Source: Lingula anatina (Eukaryota; Brachiopoda; Lingulata; Lingulida; Lingulidae). From it: a stretch of DNA of 64,000 bases. The notes below the pieces were generated by a model. That model did no database searches. It saw only the letters and a program-made list of their open reading frames with translations, and was not told the DNA's origin. The stretch lies in contig NW_019775846.1 of NCBI RefSeq assembly GCF_001039355.2, positions 186,001 to 250,000 of the forward strand. Direction: 5' to 3'. The position numbers were made by a program, and so were the translations under genes. Positions 37,201 to 48,522 of the stretch are shown in pieces; the stretch's first letter is position 1; every line of letters begins with the position of its first letter.

Positions 37201-38866
37201 AATTTCTACATGGTCAGTCCCATTTCTTTACAAGCATAATGAGATCAGCAATTTCCATGTCAGACAGCCAATAAATGTCAACTTCTATAAATATATGTTA
37301 GTAAACTGCTCACAATCAAACAAAGTAAGGCTTCATTTTATCAATTTCTTTGAGCTTCAGTAAATAATTGCATGTTAATTTGTCATTTTTTTATACTAAA
37401 TTGCAAGTTTGTGTGATTGAGAGGTTTTCACAGGAAAATTATAAAGGTGCATATATTGCTGTAATGCACATTTCAAGTTTTTATTTTTACGGAATCAGCC
37501 TTTTTCTGTATTTTTTTTTATTACCACACATTGATATCATTTTTAAGCATGACATGGATTTTTTTCAACAAGTTAATACAAGGCACATCACATGGTGGAA
37601 TACTATTACATACATTCACGTGGTATTAGATATATATGCAGCCTGTCTTAAGTTGAACTTAATGGTATCTTAAATTTCACTGGTATTTCCTTTCTTGTAG
37701 ATATCTCCCTTTTATTGGCATAGTAACTATTCTAATGAATGACTACCCTAAGCTGAAGGTGGGTAACTGTTGATCATTTTTCAGCTGACATGTTCATTCA
37801 TTTTCTGTTCTTGATGTTCTTAATATTATGTGTTTTCTGCTTTGTTGTTTTTAGATTTTTACCTTATGTTGGGTATGCAACAATTCTTATGAATGACCAT
37901 CCACAAGTTAAGGTATGTTTATGTGCTTACGACTTTGGAAAATAAAAATAGTGCATGTGCACTAAAGATTATGTAAACCTGTTGATCACATTAATGAATT
38001 AACATTTATACTTGTTTTTGATTATTTACAAAGAGAAGTTGAATTAATTATTTGTAATACAGGATTTTTTGTTAGTTATTTGTGCCAATTGTATTATTGG
38101 CTGATTTATTTAGATTTTTACTTGTGTATTTATTTATTTATAATAAAAAAGGTGTTTACTACATATGTGGCATGTGAGATTGCACATGACAAAGTTTCAT
38201 GGATTACTCTGTTTTTGTTTGTAAGATATGTAAAAGTTCAATGTGCTACCTTTTGGACTCCCTTTATCTACTTTGAAGTTTTCCCTCTTTCTTTATCATA
38301 ATTTAATTGCAACATTGGGTGTCTGATTCCCCATGACTTCTACTTTTCTTTTGTGAAACAGGCTTTTGAAATGTTTTGCTACTTGGGATAGGGCATCCTC
38401 CCTTTTTCTTGATTCATTGAAAAATACATAGGGGTGTTGATTTAGGTCTTGATCCCCACCCGTGTTAAGTTCTTATAGGCCAAATGACAGTGAACCATGT
38501 AATGTTGCAAGTGCACTTCTGCCTGAGTGATAATTTATTTTGGCAAAACTGATCTTGTTACAGCCAGTTAATACCATGTGCTATTTTAATCTGAAAGCTG
38601 TTGATGAAAAGAGATTTTTGCACATAGTGTACATTTCAGAGAAAAAAGGTGTAAAAGCACTATTTGTACCTTTTGAACTTCTGTGATTTGTAGCTTGTTT
38701 AGTTAATTAAGGTATTTACATACAGACACAAAGTGCATTGATTTTGTAGTGTTAAATTAATTGATTACATCTGAAAACAAATAATGATTTCTTTATTTTT
38801 TACATTATTTTTCAGTATGCAATATTGGCATGTCTTGGACTGTTTGTGCTGATACACAGAGAATGA
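32782..38866 (+). CDS. SEC11A: SEC11, catalytic subunit of the ER signal peptidase complex
   Basis: Exons 32782-32841, 33858-33967, 34530-34679, 35306-35425, then either 37701-37758 or 37855-37912, then 38816-38866. With one of the two alternative exons the frame is intact and encodes 182 residues (human SEC11A 179). The N-terminus is [15 protein letters not shown] signal-anchor helix follows ([15 protein letters not shown]). The catalytic Ser is S59 in GSMEPAF and the His is H99 in IPIVHRV. The Asp box is [13 protein letters not shown] short hydrophobic C-terminal helix ends FVLIHRE. The enzyme cleaves signal peptides in the ER lumen. The ATG at 32782 ([10 protein letters not shown]) was chosen to match the family; an in-frame ATG at 32722 would add 20 residues with no known counterpart. 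AATAAA lies at 39435-39440. Exon duplication is described separately. Confidence 0.96.
33313..33341. repeat. Partial copy of the 23.4-kb foldback family
   Basis: The segment GCACGGATTTTCATG followed by TTAGCGCTCCTAT resembles the left arm at 23401-23430 (CACGAAATTTCATGCGTTAGCACTCCTAT) with a few changes. It lies in SEC11 intron 1. The partner arm here is weak (TGTGCTAATATATGAAA, near 33380). Confidence 0.4.
34171..34216. repeat. (TG)n microsatellite in SEC11 intron 2
   Basis: About 22 TG units, followed by T-rich sequence. Confidence 0.95.
35952..36017. repeat. Perfect 66-bp palindrome in SEC11 intron 4
   Basis: Bases 35952-35984 are the exact reverse complement of 35985-36017, with no loop (arm start AATTTACCTTAAAGTTACAT). 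It would extrude as a cruciform or form a long RNA hairpin. It lies between the Asp-box exon and the duplicated exon pair. Nothing else in the 2.3-kb intron 35426-37700 looks like a gene. Confidence 0.9.
37701..37758 (+). other. SEC11A: SEC11 alternative exon copy A
   Basis: 58 nt with acceptor TTGTAG and donor GTGGGT. After the split Gly codon it encodes [19 protein letters not shown]. This is the standard sequence at this position (human SEC11[20 protein letters not shown], from memory). Confidence 0.9.
37855..37912 (+). other. SEC11A: SEC11 alternative exon copy B
   Basis: 58 nt, 96 nt downstream of copy A, with acceptor TTTTAG and donor GTATGT. It encodes [19 protein letters not shown], which shares 11 of 19 residues with copy A. 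Phase and length are identical to copy A, so either joins in frame. Skipping both or including both shifts the frame. Confidence 0.85.
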
Positions 38867-39434
38867 CATCCATCTTTAAACAACTTGGAATTGGAGGTCA
38901 GGAGCAGAGAGATTATTCATTTCATACAAATTTTTGTACAAAATTAAAAGGATAGAAATTTTAAAGGGCACGCCGCAAGCAGTATCACTGGATACTATAA
39001 AGGAGTTGATAGATTGTTGTGAATGGAAACTGTCAGAGGATGAAGGAAAGAATGTGAAGTACTCTGAGGTTGAGGAAACGGATTAAGCTGTGGGGACCTT
39101 GCCTCGACCTTAGTTGATCCAATGTTTGTACACAAACAGAAAACTATCCAAGAGACCAAAAGGTCCTACGTGCCACTATAGTGCTGCATGGATTTCGCGC
39201 CATTTCATACAATATTACACTTTGATAAATTGCAATTAATCAAATGTATCAACTTTTCACATTGTACCCAAGCATTCCTTATCGGATTTAGAAAAGGTAA
39301 TCGTTTTAAAAATTGAATAAGGGCAAGATAAATAGCCTCTTTATTTTGCTGTAGTACAAAGGCTTGAAATTTAACTTCGAGCAGCTGAAAGATTGAGATG
39401 TGAACTTCTAGATTATGTTTATTTATGTCCACTT

Positions 39435-39440
39435 AATAAA
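39435..39440 (+). terminator. Poly(A) signal AATAAA of SEC11
   Basis: AATAAA about 570 nt after the SEC11 stop, with a T-rich stretch downstream (CTTTTTAG, then GTTGTTTTTG). Confidence 0.55.
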
Positions 39441-41214
39441 ACTTTTTAGTAAGGTAAAGCGTTGTTTTTGTAGTATAATTCAATTATATCGAATTGCAAG
39501 GTCTTGCAAGGCTTTACAAGGTGACTTTGTTTGCTAACGTAGTAGATTTGTTATACAGGTGGTGCTCGATTCCGTGTCGTGATGAAAACGGATTGGTAAG
39601 CAGCCAAGAGCAGCGCGTTTTTGCACGTGCGCCCACACGCAAGCACACAGACACGGCATTGATAAAAATTATAACTGAGCAAGGTCTGAAATGAAATAAA
39701 CGAAAGGAAAAGGCTGTGTGCTCCGAATTTTAAATTATGGAGGTGGTGACCTTTAATTTGCAAACTTAATTAGAAAGTGAAATTAAGCTTCAGTTTCAGA
39801 CCCCAGATAGTGATTTTCCCTAACATTTACTAGAACCTCACCTGAGTTAACCCATGGTTTTATTTTTCAAATCTTGGGAGAAAAAAATGGGAAGATGGAA
39901 TCGCATGCTTGGTGTAATGATTGCATTGATACAGAACAGCATAATTTTGACCATGGTAGTATAACAATTGTGTGGTACTTGATATCGTATCATAACCTAA
40001 GGTATTACAGTAATCTTTCAATAGGCTATCGTAAAACGAGTAGTTATTGCAAGGACATTCTTGGCTAAGGACTTCATGGCCGATTATATGATACGCAATG
40101 GTGATATTTTTCATCATCAAGATACTGAGGGCAATAAACCTATGTATTACAGCGCATAAATAAAATGATTGAAATTATGGAGAAATGTCCCCGTGAATAA
40201 AATAACACGATGTTACTAATACACTACATGTTCATTTAAGTATACAGATCGTGATGATTTTATCACAAATGGACTCTATGAATGATTTAATCAACAGGAC
40301 TAATACCCATTGTAGATTATCGTTATAATGTTGAATCTAGGAAGTAAATTATCTTTGACTCAAACTTAAAAAATTAAGCGGTTTACCTATATCCTAGTTT
40401 GAATAAGGAAAGTCGAGCGGGTGACAGTTCTTTAAAATCCTTTTCAACATACGTGCTATTTCTCACTTTTTCGTCTTCATCTGTCCGGACAATTGTCAAA
40501 TAATTCGTAGAAAAGTGGCGATAAATTAACCATGCCTTAATGACAGAAAACCGATATGACTAAACGATCGAAAATGATTTGAAAGAATTGTTATCAACCT
40601 CGCAGGAGTTCTAATCTCGAAAAACCTGAATTGTGATTGCTTTCACATCTTTGCTAACCATACCGTTCTCCTTCTTCACGAGGAGATAAAAGTACTATCC
40701 AACTTGAATGTCCTATTTTAAAAGGCGAACATAATTTGAGCCTGTTGCAAATATTGGCTATGTGTTATCTCTTCGTTATCTGGATTCTCCTTTTCTTGTT
40801 GGACGTCTTCAATTTGTTATTCAGCTTATGCGCCATGCCAATATTTACCAAGCTGTCGAGATACTCTGTACCCTGGTGAAGAGCTGTTTATAACCCATGA
40901 TTAAACATTTAAAAGTCTCGTAAAATTTTAATGGCTATACAAGTATAAAATTTTTTGTTACATTTTGGGTGACTTGTTAAATGGAGGTTACGGAAGGAAA
41001 GGTTTAATTCCTGGATGATGATGAGGTCACATTGTTGTTCTTTATCACCCTCTCGTCCCTCAAGTTGTGTATTCTTATCACGTCAGTCTATTGGATAGGT
41101 AACTGGTCCCGTATTATTGGAGGGCGTCAAAAGCGTACTGATACCACCAACACCGGCACGCGGGACGGGCCACTGCCACGGAACACGTACAAAGAAAAGT
41201 TTCTTTGGGTGGCC
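39441..41214. other. Intergenic DNA and upstream region of the aminopeptidase gene
   Basis: No supported gene. Several 60-90 codon open frames here do not resemble known proteins and lack splice partners. The final part presumably contains the aminopeptidase promoter and 5' UTR. A short upstream reading frame (ATGGAGGTTACGGAAGG..., 8 codons) begins at 40981 and could affect translation if transcribed. Confidence 0.45.
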
Positions 41215-42829
41215 ATGGCGAGGGATAAGTTCGAATTTCATGACCCCGGCACAATTGGTTCCTCTGAGAGTTTTCTGTTCAACGGATCGAGGAAATCGAA
41301 AGGATGCCACGTCAGTGTCGTTTCTGGGATTATTCTGGTGTTTCTGGCCATTGCCATCACGGTAGGGGTTGGGTTGATAGTGCATTTCGCTGGCGATAGA
41401 GTAGTGTGTAACTGTGGCACAGGAACTGACGGAAATGGAGGGGATAATGACAGACAAATAGGAGTAACATCGAAAACGTCACCGCCCCCTATTACAGAAA
41501 CAACGTTAGATCCAGATACGAAGCAATGTATCGCAAACTGTAAGCAAAATTTACTTTTTAAAAACCATTTATCTTTGATGAATAAAAGTAAGATATTGAT
41601 AATGTAAGAAGTCGATGGGAGGTTTAGGTAGTAGAGGGAAAAATTATGATTTTGTGTCTCGATTTCTCGCTTTCGCATATCTGCGCAGTTGTAGGAAAGT
41701 TCGATGTAGATAATATTATCCATGTTTGTTTAAGCATACCTTATTGGTACTCTCTGACCATAGGGGCCACTAGTTGTCTGTAAAAGAATTATTGTATCGG
41801 TCCGCACTTTAATTCTGTAGAATATTTTGGAGGCCCCTGATAGTAGCCGGTCCCCAATTGGGCCGTGTCGTAAGATTCCAGGATGTGCCCCGTGTAATTA
41901 AATTATTGCTGCTAAAAATTCGATTTGTAAAACTAAGATGTGGCTGTACTGGTGTAGTCTTCCGACTCCCGAAAACATTGAATCTACGTCTTTTATTTGA
42001 ATTAGTGTTAGACGGTGTATCGGCTGCCTTGCGAATCCAGCCTGGTGTCCTGGATGATAGCCGGTTTATATACCGAGAATTTGTTCTTAGGCCAAGACAA
42101 CGTCAGTATTTGCAGTTTAGCTATCTATGTATAGCAGCCACAAAAAAACAGATAAAAAAGAGGTGCAGCTATTCAGGTGTGTTGATGTTTAGGTGACACG
42201 AAACGAGAACCTCGTGATCATTCGCTAGAAATTTTGTTTCCCGTTGCATTTATCTTTTGGCGTATGTTTTCCTGACCAAAAATTTGTCAGGTGAGGGGAG
42301 ATATTTTTACACGCAAACTTGCAGATTGAGAAATGTGTCGTGGCAAAAAGGCCAAAATACCTTTTTATCCATAAGGTATTTTCGTAAAGGTAGGTTTTAA
42401 AATAATCGTCAAAGGACTGATCCTAGCCTCATGTTCGCATGTAGAAAACGCAAGCACGCACACATACATGTGTACAATAAGCCCCTTTGTGCCTGACCTA
42501 TATACACAGAATATTTAATGTTTCCAAAATGTATGAATTGTATGCAGGTTGATAGTTTTGTTTTAAAAGTGCACACAAACGATTGCAGAAATTACTGATA
42601 ATTATTAATAATTATCATAAATGGATGATACGATGGCATCCGAATGCTGCAAATGTTAGAGGACTTCTTTGTGCATTTAGAAATAGAAATAAATGAAAAA
42701 AAACTTTGGTGATAAATGGAGAGAAAAAGACAGGAATGACTGATTGCATCAGTGCTTAGGACAGTTAATTGTATAACTTACTATAACAAGTATGACTTAC
42801 CTGGGGATTCTATTCAACCAGGAAGGAAA

Positions 42830-42876
<47 letters not shown>

Positions 42877-45800
42877 GTCAATTAAAGTCCGTGTTATTAG
42901 CGAAGTCACAATTGTTGAAATTTGGGTCATTCATTAAAAAATAACGACATCCCCTTCTGGGTAAAACGTTAAGGCATGAAGTGTGTTTTACTGTCCTCAT
43001 TATTGTACGGTTGTGAGGCATATATATGCGGCAAAGAGAAGGCAGCACGTGTCTAACATATACTGAGTAGATGTTCTTAATTTTTATTGTAGGGGAGCAT
43101 TCACATTGAGAAGAGCCGAGATCTTGTTAGGCTGCGATCTAAATATGGCGGACCTATATGAAAGGAAGGCCGCTTAATCCATTAATGGTCTCTCCGCCTC
43201 TCACACGCCTCCCCGCGCGTCGTCCCTGCAGGGGCACACTAATTAAATCTCGGCTCAATTCAACCGGTCGAGGGACGACGCGTGGGGAGCCGTGTGAGAG
43301 ACGGAGAGACCATTACAGGATTAAGCGGTTTTCCTTTGATGTAGGTCCGCCAGATTTAGGTCGTTGTCTTATTAGACCTCGGCTCTTCTCGATGTGAATG
43401 CTCCCTAGGAGTGCGTTTTTTCACCCCTAACGATTTAGCATTTTAAGAATTCGCTGTAAAGTCGTTATAAGCAAGAGTCCATCGTGTTCATAATTGTTTT
43501 ATTTCTAAGGTCTTAAATGACAGATATGATAGACGACCCCTTCAATGTCATATAATGGTTATGTCGTTGCACAAAAAAAGTTTGTCATTGGTGGATCCAG
43601 GGTTATTTGAAGGGGGTGTCAGCGGATGCGAAGTTGACCCCCCCCCCTTGGCGTGGGGCTGGAGGTCCGCTGAAGAGCCCCGAAAATTTTTGGTATTTTA
43701 GAGGGCGAACCATTTAGTACGATTTAGAACTATGATTCAGCGAGTCAAAATTCTAATTTCAAGAGGGGACCATTGTTTTGATTTTTTTCAGAAATCGAAG
43801 GGGGGGGGGGGTCAGGAACCCCTAAATCCGCCACTGGTTGTACTAGTAGATACTTTCATGTGTTAATGGCTGTAATACCGACACCCAAAGACTTAAATCA
43901 GTCAATCAGCAGTGGGAAGAGAATAAGTTGTATAATTATATAATCCCAGAACTGATAGTGCATGAAATTTACAATGGTACAGTGCAAGAACACGATCTAT
44001 TTGCCACAGCGAGGTTGAGACTGTCTGCGCATAATTTAGAAATCGAGAAAGGAAGGTGCTCTAAGATTCGCAGAGAGGGCCGTTTGTGTATATGCAGGGG
44101 CATGCGAATAGAAGAGCACATATATGTAGTTTGTTACTGTGCAAAAACATCTGAAATAAGAAAAACTTTCCACAGAAATTTTACAATTGTTTTAATAAAT
44201 GCATATGTGCAAGAGCTTTCAAAGTGTATAAGATCATGTCTAGACGCAGTATCGTAAAAGAGGGGCTTACTATAGTTTATTATGTTTATTTTCTGGTTAA
44301 ATTCATTAATATACACAAGTCGAACTTTAGGTAGTTGATGCCTAATTTAATTTTTTCATTAATCAAAGAGAAAATCAAATCAAAATGCACAACCCAGTTC
44401 AGTATGTCAGTGTGGGATTTTTAGTATCGATTATAGTAGTATACATGTAGTATTTATTTATTAACGCCACATATGATATGAGTACATCACCCGGCCTCAT
44501 GGGCCTACAAGTCACCGTTCTTTGTACATATATCAGAAACAGTATAGTATCGGTTGAAATTTCAAACCGTCTTTCACCATGATGAGTCTCTGCAAATTTT
44601 GACGTATTGATATTTTGGAAGTACAAGTCGAGCAAATGAGAATTGATTGCAAAACCAGCAACGTTGTTCTAAGACAACGGTTTGTTAACGTAAGAAAAGT
44701 TCCTAATTTGATACGGCAAATAAATGGGCGTTTCATTTGTGTCGCTAACTATACGTATTGTGTGTCTTATCATTTTGTGGATTGTGGAGAATAAACAGCG
44801 TCTGATCACTGACTGCTAATTCACAATTCCGCCCCTCAGCATTTGATAAGAGCTCTTATCTGATATTTACTACAAAATAAATGTGTAAAGTACAAATTAA
44901 ATTTGCACGGAAAGATTACGTGAAGTGTTGACTTACAATGCTATGAAATCACTACCTAGTAGGCAGGTGTTTCTAATATACACTCCCATTGCAAAAAAAA
45001 AAGTATTAACGCATATTTGTACATTGCAACAAGGGAACCCATAGATTTAATTTTTCTATTACATAACAACTACATGTACGCAATCGATCATTGTGTAAAT
45101 AGGGGCTTTGAGTTGTAGAAGACTGGTCTGCCTGGCGTCTTAGTGAGAGGGAGACCAGGAACCATCTACGTCGAGTCAGATGGTATACGGAACTCTGGGA
45201 TGGACACCAACCAACAACTGGGTATTGGTTTTGTTCTCTGAGGAAGGCAGGTTAAGCGTTCTGAGTAGTGATGTACGCGTAAGGGTTTGGAGAACAGCTG
45301 GTAAGAAGTAACTTACCAATTTTCTGCCTTCGGTCGACAGGACGCAGCCCATATAAGTCATGGTAGGGGTGTACTTGCTACTATGGTGTAAGCGAGCTGG
45401 CAGTGGTCAACGAGAAACTTAACGCAGAGCAATGCCTACCCTCTACCAGGGTTGCAGGCAAATTTGACAGAGAATCACATGACTATTTATCTAAAGACAA
45501 TATCTGTGAGTATCTCGTGAAAAATCAATCTGTCGCCCTGGTAGAGGGAAAGCAATCTCTAGGAGTCAGACTATCTCAGACTTGGATCCATCGACATTGG
45601 TATTTCAAAGAACAGATGACGTCATCCGGGTTTATGACAGTTACACGAGGTACATTGTGTTGAAATTCCTCATGGCAAAACATTCCCTTTTAGGTCAATG
45701 TGGCATTTCTCGCTAATGTATGCTTCCTTGAACATGATATCTGCTTTTCCTTATAAAGTCCCGATAATACATCAATGCCCTTCAGGTCACTGTGGCATTT

Positions 45801-47045
45801 CTCGCTAATCCATGCTTTCTTGAACATGATATTTGCTTTTCCTTACAAAGTCCCGATAATTCATCAATACCTTTTAGGTCACTGTGGCATTCATCGCTAA
45901 TCCATGCTTTCTTGAACATGATATTTGCTTTTACTTATAAAGTTCCGATAATTCATCTTTATAATTGATCACCAGATGGAACCCAAACGAAAAAAAAAGC
46001 AAATATACTTTAATTTGAAGTTAATAAAACACTAACGGGCTGATTAAATAGTGCATGTTGACTTGTTGAGCTACGTTTGAACTTACTGTTGACTAAGTTT
46101 GAACTTATTGAAATTGCAGATGCAATATTCTGTTGGAATATTTCATCATCTTTAGCAAAACTGAAATGCCCCCATTGTTCTTGGACACTAAACACTTCAA
46201 AGAGGCGCTGTAAACACGCCCCTCTAATTTCACCTATAGGTTATCCAAAGCAATTAATATCAAATTAAACAGTATCGTCATTCTCGTACAAAAAATTGTT
46301 AAAAGTTTAAACTATATTTATGGCCGTTAAGAGGAACGCCTGACGTGTTAATATTTTTAACCATTGAATTGGTGCTGCAATCTCGAAACATTTATGACTA
46401 TATTTAGTAGAATTCTGTCTCTTTTACGTTTTATTCCTTTTATCAGATTTAAAACAAATATTAATGGTTTGAGACATTTGTGTATTGACACCAATAATTT
46501 TATCAAACTTAGCTTTTCTAAAATTTTGCTAAATTCCATTAAGCCAGAAGAACGAGAAAAAATGCTCTTGCATCTCAGTGTTGCCTGCATTTCAGGATTT
46601 ACGACATTATATTTATTAGCCTACTCAATATCAAGTGGATGACTGTAAAAATATGGAAAGCTAAACATGGTATTTTTAATGTAATTGAGATAAGATTCTT
46701 AGCCCTTCACCATAGAAGGTTAACTATGCATTTGTATCAATTAGAATAGTCATCAGATGAGTATAAAATTCGTTAAACATACATTTATGTAACGAATATG
46801 ACCTACTTAAATGTTAAAAGCCATTAGACCAACAGGATAGAACATGAAAGTAGCTTTTTTTACACTCTTTATTGTCACATACCTAAAAACCTTTCAAAAA
46901 GGATACACATACAAATATACAAATTTTTACTCAATTTCCTCAATTATTTTTCTTATCACTGCTTACACTATTTATCTTGCGTAATGCTTCAGGTCCTTGT
47001 ATCGGGGATTTATTAGTTCATTTCTTTATTTCATTTTATTTCATT

Positions 47046-47080
<35 letters not shown>

Positions 47081-47750
47081 TTTTTTGACGAATAGTTCGG
47101 AAATATTTCTTGATTTGATTTAACTGTCTGTGAGTTGTCATAAGCATTTCACGGTGCCATTGAGTTCCATAGAGGACGAATACAAAAATATATACGGTTT
47201 TTGTAATAGTTAAGAGTTTAACTTAATTCTAGTACTGCCTGCACCATCTACGATTTTTTTTATAAATCAGTAAACCCGTGCAACACCTAATAATGGGGAT
47301 AATAGGGTGTATCAATATAACTAACGTGAAATGATATTTGTGGTGACTTTCCTGTATACCGAGTATATAGAGACGAGCTACTGCTTTGGTGTTGGTTGGA
47401 ACTTAGGGTGATCTCGCCATGCGCGAGGAGGTTCAGACTTGACAGGCGCGTGACAAAGTAAAACACGGTTGACGGTCGTGCTCAGTTTGTTTTGTTAGAT
47501 AACCACTCCCCTATGTTATGGATAAGTCATTTGTTTGTGCCTTCTGTTAATATGTGACAGGTTCTGACGACAGACATGAAGAGGCTATTCTTGGTTGTTT
47601 ATCGAATGACTATGTTACTACTCGAACAAGACAATTCATTTTATGGGCTTGGCTGCTGCCAACAGATAATAATTATATTAATGGATCAGGATGACTTCGA
47701 AAATGGAAGAAATTGGAAATGATAACAATAAGAACAATGTTAATAAATAG

Positions 47751-47788
<38 letters not shown>

Positions 47789-48439
47789 TTGCCAGTAATT
47801 TACGTGTAATTATTTGTGTCAAGATCCTTGAGCTAATGCTTCAAAAGGAAAGAATTAAATATTTTTTTCTGCACATCGTAGACAGAAATCATGCACGTTT
47901 CCTCACTGAAGAAAATTGATTATCCTTTTTAGCATGTAGGACCTAACTTCCGATCTCATTGAATAACCCTGAAAAGTCGGCTATAAAACTGTTTGACATG
48001 TCATGAATTTGAAACGTCCGTGTAAAAACTATTATCAGGTTATGTGAACCATATCGCGTCTTATTCTGAGATTTTTAAACTTGCTGCTTTGAAATATCTT
48101 AAACCATTAAAAGATAAAAGAGAAAAAAATCTGCCTTGTGTCACTTCGAAATCTGAAATGTTCAGGTTTGGGTTCCTTTTACAATGCACATTTAAAAGCA
48201 TGGATCTTGTTTACGTGTATATAAAAATAGTTAATCATTAAGATGAATGGACTTTTTGATATAAAAATAAACAGAACCAGTAGACCTTTACAATATACTG
48301 TATGTAGGCATATAAAGTAGTTTTCCTCTTCAAGGCCTACTATACTGTACCTTATAGGCTAAGTTTTTCAGAGTAAACATGCCGCTTTTTATTGATTAAT
48401 GCGTGTTGATATTAGATGTAGCCTATGTCTGTTTATTAG

Positions 48440-48522
<83 letters not shown>

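Noticed and set aside
41032-41214. Upstream in-frame extension of the aminopeptidase first exon.
   Set aside because: It contains no ATG before 41215. The ATG at 41215 gives a normal short cytosolic tail for a type II membrane peptidase.
43158-43397. A 79-codon Arg-rich frame inside the foldback element.
   Set aside because: It exists only because the inverted arms are GC-rich; no family resemblance.
45403-45663. An 86-codon frame in aminopeptidase intron 1.
   Set aside because: No recognisable domain, no splice partners and no neighbouring exons. Left as chance or decayed repeat.
46364-46642. A 92-codon Leu/Ile-rich frame that looks superficially like a membrane protein.
   Set aside because: Typical of AT-rich DNA translated by chance; no homologue recognised and no splice context.
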